DNA of 52,723 bases from Lacticaseibacillus yichunensis (GCF_003946405.1 NZ_RHOG01000016.1:1-52723), one strand, 5' to 3'; shown: positions 37,328 through 46,907, numbered from the stretch's first letter. Notes: a model not told the origin generated them from the sequence alone. A program made the numbers and translations.

Positions 37328-38784
37328 TTGAATAATACACTAGAACCAGGCAAGAAATACATCAAATGGCCGACGCTTGCCCTTTTGACATTCGTTACGG
37401 TCATCGGTTTCGATGATATCATTTATCCATTCCAAAACCAGGGCTTGTCCGTTGTTTTGTCCTGGATCTTCATGCTTTTTACATTCGTCATTCCCTATGA
37501 ACTGATCGCCGCACAAATGGGCTCGACCTTCACCGAAAACGGCGGCGGCCTGGCGACCTGGCGACCTGGGTGCGCCGGACTTCAAACGACACGCTGGGCT
37601 ATTGGACCTCCTGGATCTACTGGTCCTCGACCCTGCCCTACCTGGTCGATGTCGCCAATTCCGTCATCGTCGCCCTGTCCTGGCTGGTTTTGGGCAACAA
37701 CACCCTGGGCGATCACATGTCCAACTTCTGGTTTGGCCTGTTCACCTTCGCCGTCATCTTGATTTTCATCGTCTTGGAAAATGTCTTCAAGCGCTCCCTT
37801 GAAGTGATGAGCATGATCGGTGGCGGCGCGATGTTCATCATGACCATCTTGTTCGTGGTGATGACCATCGTTGGCCTGGCCCATGGCAATGCGATCGCCA
37901 CCCAGCCATTTGACTGGCACGCCTTCATGCCGAAGTTCGACACCCACTATTTTGCCACGACCGGCCTGCTCATCTTCGCCATGTCCGGCGCGGAGCTTGG
38001 TGCGGCCTACATCCTTCAAATGAAGGACCCGAAGCACGAGTATCCCAAAGCCATGATCATGCTGGCTGTGATGACCGCGTTTCTGACGATTTTTGGCTCC
38101 TTTGCCCTCGGCGTGTTCTTCAACGCCCATCACTTGCCGAATGACCTGAAAATGAATGGCGCGTACTACGCCTTCCAGCGACTCGGCGAGAGTTTTGGCT
38201 GGGGCAAGAGCCTGATGTACGTGTTCGGCGTGGTCCAGCTAGTCTACATGCTTGCCCAGCTCGCCGTCTTGATCGATGCCGCCTCCCGCGTTTTGTCGAT
38301 GGACACCGCGGTCGCGTACATGCCGAAATGGCTGCTCAAGAACAACAAGAATGGCCGCCCGATTCACAGCTATATTTTCACCGCGGGCCTGTGCCTGTTC
38401 TTGCTGCTGCTATCCGGCACGCTGCCGAACATCAACACGATCTTCAACTGGCTCCTGAACCTGAACGGCATCGTGTCTCCATATAAGACATGCTGGGTCT
38501 TCTTCTCGTTCATCATGCTGCGCTGGCACCAGGACCGCTACCAAAGCGCCTATGTCTTCATCAAGAACCGCTATGGCGCGCTGGCCGTGGGCTGGTGGTG
38601 CCTGCTGTTCACCTTCACCTGCGCAACGCTGGGCTTCATCCCGCAGGAAGCCAGTTTTGGCACCGCGGCCTTCAGCCATCAATTGCTCTTGAACGTGGTG
38701 TCCACCTTGGTCCTTTTTGGCCTCGGTTTTGTGATGCCACTGCTCGCGCGCTGGGAAAAACACCGCGCAGAAGCACGAGCATGA
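37328..38784 (+). pseudogene. APC-family amino-acid permease, frameshifted by an 8-bp duplication
   Basis: Two frames make one protein: residues 1-78 in the first (start TTG 37328 after GGAGG) and the rest in a second frame running from about 37570 to 38784. At 37553-37568 the 8-mer GCGACCTG is tandemly duplicated; removing one unit restores a continuous 482-aa protein of about 12 membrane helices reading ENGGGLATWVRRTSNDTLGY. It resembles glutamate:GABA and polyamine:amino-acid antiporters. It faces the decarboxylase gene, so it is probably its substrate/product exchanger. It could be a recent inactivation, a reversible switch or an assembly error. Confidence 0.85.
37553..37568 (+). repeat. 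8-bp tandem duplication inside the permease gene
   Basis: GCGACCTG occurs twice back to back. The second unit shifts the frame by +2; the frame is intact on both sides of it. Confidence 0.93.
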
Positions 38785-38816
38785 CGTTTATCGCCGTCAC
38801 GTCGGCCTAGAATCGA

Positions 38817-38863
38817 AAAATCGCGCTTCCTTGCAAAATTGCGGGGAGACGCGATTTTTTTGC
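38817..38863 (+). terminator. Intrinsic terminator of the permease gene
   Basis: AATCGCG and CGCGATT outer stem with inner pairing, followed by seven T. Confidence 0.8.
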
Positions 38864-38953
38864 TTACTGGCCAGTGACCCAGCTGGCTGGGCACAGACCT
38901 GGTAGGCCGCTGCCCGGCCACTTCCACTGACTGCCAATGACACTGTCTGCCAG

Positions 38954-39793
38954 TTACGCCTGTGCGCCGCTGGCCGCGATGCGCTGCATATAATGCGGCA
39001 ACGCGGCGATCACCATCGATGGCAGGACCACGTAATTCGTCGCAGCCAGTCCATCGGCGATCGCACTATGCGCATAGACCGCGGCGCACACGGTCTGATC
39101 CACATAGCCGAACTGGGCGATAAACGCCGCCAGGATGCCAGTCAACGTGTCCCCTGAGCCGCCGGTGGCCATGGCAGCCGAGCCGGTCGTATTTTCATAC
39201 GAAGCCGTGGGGGAAAAAATCTGTGTGCGGTGGGCCTTCACGATCACCGTGCCGGCAATGGCCGCGGCTGCCTTGGTGTTGGCCGCCACCGTCTGTTCTT
39301 TGACAGCCAGCCCGGACAGCCGCTGCCACTCCATTTGGTGGGGCGTCCACACGACATTTTGAAACTCGACAGGCAGCTGGTGCTCAGCCACCAACGTGAT
39401 CGCCGAGCCATCCAAGATCAGCGTTTGCGCCGGGGTGATGCCGCCCAGCGTCGTCTGCAAAATGGCCAGCGCCGCCTCGTCTGTCCCCAGCCCTGGGCCA
39501 ATGACGATCACCGTGGCCGCCGCCAGCGCCGCCTTGAGCGCCTGACGGTCATTGAACGGCACGATCATCGCTTCCGGCAGCCGGGCATGCAGCGCCGACC
39601 GGTTCACCGGATCCGTCGCGACCGTGACCAGCCCCGCGCCGGCATACACCGCCGCGCTGGCCGCCATGATCGCCGCCCCGCCGAATTGGGCGTTGCCGCC
39701 GACGATCAGGACGCGCCCAAATGTGCCTTTATGACTCTCCTGCGGCCGCGGCCGCACCACTGTTTGAACAACGCTTTCGCTCAATTGCTTCAT
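38954..39793 (-). CDS. nnrD: ADP-dependent NAD(P)H-hydrate dehydratase
   Basis: 279-aa carbohydrate-kinase-fold repair enzyme that restores hydrated NAD(P)H (YjeF C-terminal domain). Marks are RVLIVGGNAQFGGAA near residue 20, VIGPGLGTDE near 95, TPHQMEWQRL in place of the usual TPHPGE motif, and ATGGSGDTLTGI near 217. The usual DADAL reads DGSAI here. ATG 39793 lies 7 nt after AGGTG; GTG 39802 is too close to it. The epimerase partner (nnrE) is not in the window. Confidence 0.92.
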   Translation of the reverse strand: MKQLSESVVQTVVRPRPQESHKGTFGRVLIVGGNAQFGGAAIMAASAAVYAGAGLVTVATDPVNRSALHARLPEAMIVPFNDRQALKAALAAATVIVIGPGLGTDEAALAILQTTLGGITPAQTLILDGSAITLVAEHQLPVEFQNVVWTPHQMEWQRLSGLAVKEQTVAANTKAAAAIAGTVIVKAHRTQIFSPTASYENTTGSAAMATGGSGDTLTGILAAFIAQFGYVDQTVCAAVYAHSAIADGLAATNYVVLPSMVIAALPHYMQRIAASGAQA

Positions 39794-39889
39794 GCCACTC
39801 ACCTCTTAGCGCCATTGTAGAAGATGCGCGGGGAAAAGACCACTGATTTTGACTGGCTAGGGCGCCGCACACCTGAAAAATGGCAAAAA

Positions 39890-39926
39890 AAAAGAGACAC
39901 GTTGATCACTCAACTGTCTCTTTTTA
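39890..39926 (-). terminator. Intrinsic terminator of tRNA-Leu
   Basis: AAAAAGAGACA and TGTCTCTTTTT with an inner GTTGA/TCAAC, perfectly paired. Confidence 0.93.
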
Positions 39927-39948
39927 TAACACGTTTTGTTGCCTGATC

Positions 39949-40032
39949 TGCCGCAAACAGGAGTCGAACCTGCACATGGATAACCATACAGCGACCTGAA
40001 CACTGCGCGTCTGCCAATTCCGCCATTGCGGC
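39949..40032 (-). tRNA. tRNA-Leu (anticodon CAG)
   Basis: 84-nt class II tRNA. Acceptor stem GCCGCAA/TTGCGGC, anticodon loop TTCAGGT between CAGTG and CGCTG, a variable arm and a T-arm with GGTTCGACTCC. It reads CUG, matching the specifier of the leuS T-box in this window. The CCA end is not encoded. Confidence 0.96.
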
Positions 40033-40045
40033 AACAACGTATTTG

Positions 40046-40074
40046 ATTATAGCAAGGATCTAGCGGCTTGCCAA
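40046..40074 (-). promoter_or_regulatory. Promoter of tRNA-Leu
   Basis: TTGGCA (40069-40074), 17 bp, TATAAT (40046-40051) on the minus strand, with a TG extension. Confidence 0.92.
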
Positions 40075-40234
40075 GTCCTTTTTTTCAGTCCCCGCAAGGC
40101 ACACGGCCATTGGGTACTTGAATATATTACCAGCCCATCCCCCGCATAGCAAGGGAAAAAGCCGCTCTGCAAAGAAAAACATGGCGGCCTCAACGCCATT
40201 GCGCAGGACCGCCTGACTCGTGCATGATTCTTGA

Positions 40235-41869
40235 TCAGCTGATATGCAACCGGCGCCGCAATCCCGCCACGCGCTCGCCGATGACCAGATCCGCCAGTCG
40301 TGTTTTCAAAACGGCATAGCCATAGATCGCAACACCAACCGGCAGCGCGATAATGATCGTGATCATCGACGCAACAGCCGATGCCGGATTCAGCAAGTGG
40401 CTCATGCCAAAAACGATCAGCCAGACCACCACCGCCATCACCGCGGAAAACAGGAAAATCCCGGCGGTGCGGCGCAGCGTCTGATGGAAACGATAGTGGT
40501 AACGGCCGCGCAGCGAGTGCAACATAAGCACGCAGGAGACCAGCATCCCCGCCATGCTTGCCAGCGTTGGCCCGTACACGCTGAACCAGTAGATGAATGG
40601 CATCTGGGTCAGGAGTTTGACGCCCATACCGATCAACATTTCCAAGATCGCGAGTTTGTTGTGGAAAAGCCCCTGCAAGATCGTGGCCAGAATGCTGAAT
40701 AACCCCAGCAACACCGCCAGCACCGAGGCAATCGCCAGCATCTTAATGCCCAGACTGTCGTAGCCATAGAACACGACGTACAGCGGTTGGGCGATCGCAA
40801 TCATCCCCATCGCCGCAGGAATCATCACGATGAAAAACAGTTGGAGAATGTTGGTAATCTGATCGGAGACATTTTTCATCTCGCCGCGTGTTTTCGCCGC
40901 TGACAAAAGTGGCAAAGCGGTCACGGCCATGGCCACCGCCAAGCTGACGATGATCATGATCAGCTTATTGGCATTCCCCGCAAACAGGGCGTAGATCTCA
41001 TCGAGCTGGTGGGTCGTAGTCTGATAGAAGCGCATCATCATCGGATTGAACGTATATTGATCGATGATGTAGTAGATATTGATAGCCGAGTCCATGATGA
41101 TGAACGGAATCGCCTGGTGGACAATATCAAGCAAGATACGTTTGATGGGCACGTTCAGCGAATCGACACTGTTCTCGATCAATTCGGTGAATTTATGGCG
41201 TTGGCCGAAGAAATAGATCACCAGGATCGCCAGTCCAAACAAGGCACCGACGAAAGCCGCAAACGTGGACTGGGTCACCGCTGCGACATAATCGCCGCTG
41301 CCCAGGCGCATGATTGAAAAGGTCATCAACAACATGTACGCCACCCGGGCCAACTGTTCGATGAACTGGCTGATCGCGCTCGGCGCCATTTCGTTGTAGC
41401 CTTGGAAAAAACCGCGCATGATCGACAGCGGCGGAATCAAAAGCAGCGGCCAGGCCAGCGACCGAAAGACGGCGGTCAACGCGGGATCGTGCAACGCAAG
41501 CACCGGCGCCAGCAGCCACATCAGCGCACAAGACACGACGCCCATCCCCGTCATCGCGATCGCACCGTATTTGAAGATGCGCAGGCCAGTTCGGTACTCC
41601 CCCATCGCGTTGTAGTGCGAGACCTGTTTTGAGATCGCCCCAGGCACGCCGGCCGTCGAGATCAAGAGGAAAACACTGTAGATCTGGTAGCCTTTCGTAA
41701 ATAACGCATTGGCCGTCAAAAAAGCGGCCCCTAGCCAAATGCGCCAGGGCACGACATAAATTGCGCCTAAGATGCGTGAAAAAATACTGCCGGCCGTCAT
41801 CCAGGCCGACCCGCGAAGCATTTTATCGTGGTCAGATGTCTGTTGTGGCTCGGCCTGTTGTTTGTCCAT
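40235..41869 (-). CDS. murJ: MOP-superfamily flippase (MurJ/YtgP-SpoVB type)
   Basis: 544-aa membrane protein with about 14 helices, of the polysaccharide biosynthesis/MATE-like family. The N-terminus after a polar 16-residue leader, MLRGSAWMTAGSIFSRILGA, is typical of Firmicutes YtgP, which acts as the lipid II flippase MurJ; closely related SpoVB-like proteins move other lipid-linked sugars. Lactobacilli carry several paralogues, so the specific substrate is inferred. A promoter (TTGATT, 18 bp, TATTAA at 41903-41932) lies between it and repeat array E. Confidence 0.82.
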   Translation of the reverse strand: MDKQQAEPQQTSDHDKMLRGSAWMTAGSIFSRILGAIYVVPWRIWLGAAFLTANALFTKGYQIYSVFLLISTAGVPGAISKQVSHYNAMGEYRTGLRIFKYGAIAMTGMGVVSCALMWLLAPVLALHDPALTAVFRSLAWPLLLIPPLSIMRGFFQGYNEMAPSAISQFIEQLARVAYMLLMTFSIMRLGSGDYVAAVTQSTFAAFVGALFGLAILVIYFFGQRHKFTELIENSVDSLNVPIKRILLDIVHQAIPFIIMDSAINIYYIIDQYTFNPMMMRFYQTTTHQLDEIYALFAGNANKLIMIIVSLAVAMAVTALPLLSAAKTRGEMKNVSDQITNILQLFFIVMIPAAMGMIAIAQPLYVVFYGYDSLGIKMLAIASVLAVLLGLFSILATILQGLFHNKLAILEMLIGMGVKLLTQMPFIYWFSVYGPTLASMAGMLVSCVLMLHSLRGRYHYRFHQTLRRTAGIFLFSAVMAVVVWLIVFGMSHLLNPASAVASMITIIIALPVGVAIYGYAVLKTRLADLVIGERVAGLRRRLHIS

Positions 41870-41902
41870 CCTTATACCCCGTTCAGTCTAATTAATTCTA
41901 TT

Positions 41903-41932
41903 TTAATAGAAGACCCGCGCCACTTCAATCAA
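41903..41932 (-). promoter_or_regulatory. Promoter of the MurJ-like gene
   Basis: TTGATT (41927-41932), 18 bp, TATTAA (41903-41908) on the minus strand. Confidence 0.5.
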
Positions 41933-41969
41933 CCTCGGAATTCTTCAGATTATGATAAGGAATTTGTGG

Positions 41970-42332
41970 CGGGTGTGTAGCCGAGTGGTTTGGGGTGGGC
42001 AGGTAGTTTGGCCTGGGCGTTTGATGGCGTACTTGGCCATCGGGCGATCAGACCAACTACATGACCCGCCCCTGCTCGGCGGAACCCAACTAAGGGTGCG
42101 GCGCGGGGCGCTTAGAGGCGGACGGCTAGGTCCATCAGGCGCGTGAGGCGCTCTTTGCCTCGGGTGACTGATGGCCTAAATGCGCCGCCTCTGCCCCCGC
42201 GAAGCCCAACTGAAGCGTGTGGAGGCCCGCGGGATGGTGGGGCAACTAGCTGGCTCGGGTGCTTGAGGCGTCCTTCGCCTCGGGTGCACGAGCCAGCTAG
42301 ATGTCCCCACCATGCAGGCTGGAACCCGACTA
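41970..42332 (+). repeat. Structured intergenic repeat array E
   Basis: Three full copies: 41970-42092, 42093-42211 and 42214-42332. The first is the most divergent yet fully paired: GCCGAG/CTCGGC, GGGGTGGG/CCCGCCCC, TAGTT/AACTA and apical GATGGC/GCCATC. The second resembles array A in its outer stem (GCGGGGC) but has AGAGGCGG/CCGCCTCT inside. The third has CTAGCTGG/CCAGCTAG. The array lies between the leuS end and the MurJ-like gene promoter. Confidence 0.9.
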
Positions 42333-42381
42333 TTTCCCGGGTGATACAATCCCAAGTTGTGGTCCCCGCCACCAGTCCGCG

Positions 42382-42417
42382 AAAAAGGACCCGAGACAAT
42401 ATTGCCCAGGGTCCTTT
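42382..42417 (-). terminator. Intrinsic terminator of leuS
   Basis: AAAGGACCC and GGGTCCTTT stem with a 16-nt loop, minus strand, followed by TTCG. Confidence 0.85.
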
Positions 42418-42425
42418 GATCGCGC

Positions 42426-44837
42426 TTATTTCACAACGATATTGACGAGCTTGTGCGGCACAACGATCTCTTTGACGATCGTCTTGCCTTCCAAAAACTT
42501 CTGAACATTTTCCAGCTCACGGGCAGCCGCCTTGATCGCGTCCGGCTCGGTGCCTTCTTCGACCGGCATTTGGCCGCGCAGCTTGCCGTTGACCTGAACG
42601 ACCATGTTGAAGGTGCTGGTCTGCATCGCCTTTTCATCAAAGGTCGGCCATGGCTCGTATGACAAGGAGCCCTCATGACCCAGAATCTGCCAGAGCTCTT
42701 CCATCAGATGTGGGGCGATCGGCGCCAGCAGCTTCACGAAGCCTTCGACATACTCATACGGCAGATCATCGACCTTATGCGCCTCGTTGATGAAGACCAT
42801 CATCTGCGAAATGGCGGTGTTGAAATGCAGGGCATCAAAGTCCTCGGTGACCTTCTTGACCGTTTCGTTGTAGACCTTGTCGAGCTTGTGGTCGTTGATC
42901 GTGGTGATGTGGTCGCGCATTTTCCCACTGTCATCCACAAAGGTCAAATAGACGCGGTCCAGAAACTTGCGCGCGCCGGCCAGCCCGGTCGTGCTCCACG
43001 CGATGCCGGCATCCAGCGGTCCCATGAACATTTCGTACAGGCGCAGCGTATCGGCCCCGTATTCGTTCACCACATCATCTGGATTGACGACGTTGCCCTT
43101 GGATTTACTCATCTTTTCGTGGTTATCGCCCAAGATCATGCCTTGGTTGAAAAGACGCTGGAAGGGCTCCTTGTTTGGAATCGCGCCGATGTCATACAGA
43201 AAAAGATTCCAGAAGCGCGCATACAGCAGATGCAAGACCGCATGTTCTGCACCGCCGATGTACAGGTCGACCGGCATCCACTCCTTGAGCTTGTCATAGT
43301 CGGCTAGCGCTTCCTTATTATGCGGATCCACGAACCGCAGGAAATACCAAGAGGAACCGGCCCATTGCGGCATCGTGTTCGTCTCGCGCTTGCCCTTGCG
43401 CCCATTTTCGTCGACGACATTGACCCAGTCGTCCAAGTTGGCCAGTGGCGATTCGCCGGTGCCGCTTGGTTTGATGTCCGCCTCTTCCGTCAGCATCAAC
43501 GGCAACTCGTCTTCAGGCACCAGTGTGGTCTCGCCGTCTTCCCAATGAATGACGGGAATCGGTTCGCCCCAGTACCGCTGGCGGGAAAAGACCCAGTCGC
43601 GGAGCTTGTAGTTCACCTTTTTGTCGCCGATCTTTTTGTCTTCGAGCCACTGAATCATGGTGTCGATGGCATCTTGCTTATTTTTCCCATCCAAAAAGCC
43701 GGAATTGATATGCAGGCCGTCACCGGTGTAGGCTTCCTGTGCTACGTCGCCGCCTTCAATGACCGGGCGAATCGGCAAGTCGAACGCCTTGGCAAAATCG
43801 TAGTCGCGCTGGTCATGGGCCGGCACGGACATGATGGCACCGGTGCCGTATGTGGCCAGCACATAATCGGAGATCCAGATCGGCAGGGCCTCGCCGTTGA
43901 CCGGGTTCGTTGCATAGGCCCCAGTCCACACGCCGGTCTTGTCTTTGTTCAGATCGGTGCGCTCAAGGTCGGACTTGCTGGCGATCTCCTTCTTATATGC
44001 CGCAACGGCCGCTTGTTGCGCCGGCGTTGTGATCTGGGCGACCAACTCGTGTTCAGGCGCCATCACCACATAGGTCGCGCCAAATAATGTATCCGGACGC
44101 GTCGTGAACACATCGAACGTCTTATCGGAATCCGCCACATGAAACGCGATCTGGGCGCCAACAGAGCGGCCGATCCAGTTGCGCTGCATCTGCTTGATGT
44201 TTTCAGGCCAATCGAGCTTGTCGAGGTCTTCCAGCAAGCGGTCCGCATACGCCGTGATTTTCAGGACCCACTGGCGCATCGGCTTGCGAATGACTGGAAA
44301 GCCCCCGCGCTCGGTTTTGCCATCGATCACTTCTTCGTTTGCGACCACGGTGCCAAGATCCGGACTCCAGTTGACCGGAATCTCCGCTTCATACGCGAGC
44401 CCCTTCTTGTACATCTGCTCGAAGATCCACTGGGTCCATTTATAATAGGAAGGATCTGTGGTCGCGAGTTCGCGGTTCCAGTCGTAGGAAAAACCAAGCG
44501 AATTGATCTGCCGCTTGAATGTCTCGATATTTTTCTTGGTGAATTCACGCGGGTTGTGGCCGGTGTTGAGGGCATACTGCTCCGCGGGCAGACCAAAGGC
44601 ATCCCAGCCCATTGGGTGAAGCACGTTGTAGCCCTGTGCGCGCTTCATGCGAGCGACGATATCCGTGGCTGTGTAGCCTTCCGGATGGCCAACATGCAAG
44701 CCTTGGCCAGATGGATATGGGAACATGTCCAGCGCATAGTAATTCTTCTTTTTTGGATCCGTGGTGGTATTGAAGGTATGATTCTCCGCCCAATACTTCT
44801 GCCACTTTTTCTCGACCGTTTTGTGATCGTAAGCCAT
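42426..44837 (-). CDS. leuS: Leucyl-tRNA synthetase
   Basis: 803-aa class I synthetase. The HIGH motif appears as HVGH (48-51, in [16 protein letters not shown]) and the KMSKS motif in EKMSKSKGN near residue 573. An editing (CP1) domain lies between them, with [14 protein letters not shown]. The ATG follows GGAGG by 5 nt. Expression is controlled by the T-box leader upstream. Confidence 0.98.
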   Translation of the reverse strand: MAYDHKTVEKKWQKYWAENHTFNTTTDPKKKNYYALDMFPYPSGQGLHVGHPEGYTATDIVARMKRAQGYNVLHPMGWDAFGLPAEQYALNTGHNPREFTKKNIETFKRQINSLGFSYDWNRELATTDPSYYKWTQWIFEQMYKKGLAYEAEIPVNWSPDLGTVVANEEVIDGKTERGGFPVIRKPMRQWVLKITAYADRLLEDLDKLDWPENIKQMQRNWIGRSVGAQIAFHVADSDKTFDVFTTRPDTLFGATYVVMAPEHELVAQITTPAQQAAVAAYKKEIASKSDLERTDLNKDKTGVWTGAYATNPVNGEALPIWISDYVLATYGTGAIMSVPAHDQRDYDFAKAFDLPIRPVIEGGDVAQEAYTGDGLHINSGFLDGKNKQDAIDTMIQWLEDKKIGDKKVNYKLRDWVFSRQRYWGEPIPVIHWEDGETTLVPEDELPLMLTEEADIKPSGTGESPLANLDDWVNVVDENGRKGKRETNTMPQWAGSSWYFLRFVDPHNKEALADYDKLKEWMPVDLYIGGAEHAVLHLLYARFWNLFLYDIGAIPNKEPFQRLFNQGMILGDNHEKMSKSKGNVVNPDDVVNEYGADTLRLYEMFMGPLDAGIAWSTTGLAGARKFLDRVYLTFVDDSGKMRDHITTINDHKLDKVYNETVKKVTEDFDALHFNTAISQMMVFINEAHKVDDLPYEYVEGFVKLLAPIAPHLMEELWQILGHEGSLSYEPWPTFDEKAMQTSTFNMVVQVNGKLRGQMPVEEGTEPDAIKAAARELENVQKFLEGKTIVKEIVVPHKLVNIVVK

Positions 44838-44848
44838 GAGTGCCTCCT

Positions 44849-45106
44849 CGGGACAAGTTGTCTATCAGGTTTTTTCTTCAAGCAAGCAAAAAGCCGCCCT
44901 AAATCATTAGGACGGCTTTAGCCGCGGTACCACCTAAGTTCTGCAAATGCAGCGCTCGACTGGATAACGGCCAGGGCCGGCCACGGTTACTGAATTCACC
45001 GCGGCGCTTGAAGGTCAGTTCACGAAGCGCGTCGCCAAGCTCACATCAGCCGCTTGGTTTCTGCTTTCCGGCACAATCGCTACTCGTCCTTCACTCGCTT
45101 GATATT
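44849..45106 (-). promoter_or_regulatory. T-box leader of leuS (specifier CUG)
   Basis: The T-box sequence TAGGTGGTACCGCGG is at 44922-44936 (minus strand). Its terminator (AAAGCCGTCCTA / TAGGGCGGCTTTTT) is at 44889-44920. Stem I closes with TGAAGG/CCTTCA, leaving a specifier loop reading GAACTGA; the CUG codon is at 45016-45018. Uncharged tRNA-Leu(CAG) would stabilise the antiterminator and allow leuS expression. Confidence 0.93.
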
Positions 45107-45112
45107 GACTTG

Positions 45113-45151
45113 ATAATAGCAAAGTTTCGCCGGTGTGACAAGCACTTGTCA
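45113..45151 (-). promoter_or_regulatory. leuS promoter with palindrome at the -35
   Basis: TTGTCA (45136-45141), 17 bp, TATTAT (45113-45118) on the minus strand. TGACAAG and CTTGTCA (45136-45151) form a palindrome with a 2-bp centre covering the -35. Confidence 0.75.
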
Positions 45152-45271
45152 ACGCGATGATTTACGTGGTGCAACGTATTCTGGTCTATGATATAGTAAA
45201 GCTCAAAAGCGACGCGAAAAGGGTTTCACTCGTCAGAATGTTATTTTTTAAACGAGAGAAAGGGTTGATTA

Positions 45272-45968
45272 ATGTGGGCGAAAAAACGGGTAAGCGCAAT
45301 CATTTTTTAATGTTGCTTTAATTGTTGTTACCATCATTGCTATTTATTACCTGATCTACCAGCTCATCTTTTATGTCCCGGGCAACGTTCTTCCTATACC
45401 AATCTCGTTGTTGACCGCACTGCTTGTCTTTATTCTTATCAGACGGCTGTTTAGAGAGCGGCTTGCGGAGATTCGCAACTATCGAATCAGAACATTCTTT
45501 CCTCCTGTCTTTGCACTTCTACTAGTTGCTTTATTGGATACCGCCTTCTATATTGGTTACCGAGTCGCAAATCCCGTGGCGATCTTTGACCGACAGCCGT
45601 TGATTGCGCGGTATTACGAGAAGAACACACTTGTGAAGACGCAGTACATCAAGGTCTTTATCGATGAATGGCGGATGTCCGAGTATGATTCAAAAAAGAA
45701 GATGTTAGAAAAGCAGACGTTTGGCACAACGCCATTGATCAATTTCACTCAGAACTTTGCTTTTCAAGTCAACAAGACGCCCAATCTTCTCCGAGTATTT
45801 TCCGGGAAATTACCACACGGCCTCCTGCTGGTCCGCTATCCGCTCCCAACAACAAAAAAATATTTCATATTGGGAGATTTTCAAAAGAATGGCAACAAAT
45901 GGCGTAGCACGGTCCTAGAGGATGGCGGCTCAGACATCACGAGCGTCACTTTTGAGCGGGCAAAATAA
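45272..45968 (+). pseudogene. Hypothetical membrane protein, frameshifted in a T run
   Basis: I do not recognise the family. The ATG at 45272 follows AAAGGG and reads MWAKKRVSAIIF before a stop at 45308. If the run of six T at 45303-45308 had five, the frame would continue NVALIVVTIIAIYYLIYQ and on to 45968, giving one 231-aa protein. It has two N-terminal membrane helices (about 9-30 and 40-55), a third near 75-95, and a soluble C-terminal domain. G+C is clearly below that of the neighbours, suggesting acquired DNA. Translation from the TTG at 45408 is an alternative. Confidence 0.65.
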
Positions 45969-46017
45969 GCGCGTCCAACAGCCACCTGAACGCAAACACA
46001 TAGTAAGGCATCGCAAA

Positions 46018-46057
46018 GACACTGACGGAAATCGAACAGCCGTCAGTGTTTTTTGCA
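46018..46057 (+). terminator. Intrinsic terminator after the frameshifted membrane gene
   Basis: ACACTGACGG and CCGTCAGTGT with an 11-nt loop, then a run of T. Confidence 0.88.
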
Positions 46058-46116
46058 CTTCACACCGCTGGCTCCCGCAATGTATGCTACACTACACCTC
46101 AATAAGGAGCATTAAG

Positions 46117-46839
46117 ATGAAAAAACGTCCCGTGTATCCATTGATCATTGCGGCCCTCAGTGGTCTTGTCTTCCTCATTCTCCTGGTTGGTGTCACCACC
46201 GGGCAAGCGTTCATCGCCGCCATCGACAAACCGGTGATCGCCGTCCTCACCGCACACCGCCCGGCCTGGCTCACTGCACTGTTGATTGGCTTCACCACCC
46301 TCGGCGAGCCTGTCAGCATCGTCATTCTCGGCCTGATTCTCGCCGCGGTCCTTTATTACCTGCGCAAAAAGCGCTACGCCGTGTTCGCCTTCATCAGCAT
46401 CGTTCTCTTGAGTGGTGGCAATAGCCTGGTCAAACACCTTGTGCGGCGGCCGCGGCCATTTGTCGCGGATCCCGCGATCACGCCGCTCGTGCACATCGGC
46501 GGGTACAGTTTTCCCTCCGGTCACGCCAGCGGTACCATGCTGTTTTGGGGCACCGTGATCTTATTGGTGTGGTCGCTGATGGCCCCGACCTGGGCGAAGT
46601 GGACGTTCACCAGCCTGAGCCTAGTGATGATCATTTTTACAGATATTTCGCGTATTTATGTGCAAGTCCACTACCCCACCGATGTCTTGGCCGGCGCAAG
46701 CGGGGCCTTGGCCGGGCTGATGCTGATCTGGTGGCTGATGTGGCCGTGGCTGACCGCCGTGACTCCGACCGGCTGGCATTTACGCCGCCCAGCGGACCAG
46801 CGCTTCAGCGACGGCCCTTACCGCCAACTCGACGAATAA
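46117..46839 (+). CDS. PAP2-family membrane phosphatase
   Basis: 240-aa phosphatidic-acid-phosphatase type 2 protein with about six membrane helices. The three-part active site is complete: KHLVRRPRP, PSGH and SRIYVQVHYPTD. Substrates could be undecaprenyl pyrophosphate, phosphatidylglycerol phosphate or other lipid phosphates. ATG 46117 follows AAGGAG. It is followed by a 215-bp gap containing the mntH promoter. Confidence 0.9.
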   Translation: MKKRPVYPLIIAALSGLVFLILLVGVTTGQAFIAAIDKPVIAVLTAHRPAWLTALLIGFTTLGEPVSIVILGLILAAVLYYLRKKRYAVFAFISIVLLSGGNSLVKHLVRRPRPFVADPAITPLVHIGGYSFPSGHASGTMLFWGTVILLVWSLMAPTWAKWTFTSLSLVMIIFTDISRIYVQVHYPTDVLAGASGALAGLMLIWWLMWPWLTAVTPTGWHLRRPADQRFSDGPYRQLDE

Positions 46840-46907
46840 GTCCCTCTGAAAAATTTTGTGACGCCGACCGCCACATTGCGGTTCATTAATGGAAAGATAA
46901 ATTTAAG

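Noticed and set aside
16382-42332. Repeat arrays as CRISPR or as genes
   Set aside because: Units are about 120 bp, adjoin without unique spacers, and no cas gene is present. Frames such as 27661-28140 and 42143-42445 arise by chance in G+C-rich palindromes and lack ribosome-binding sites.
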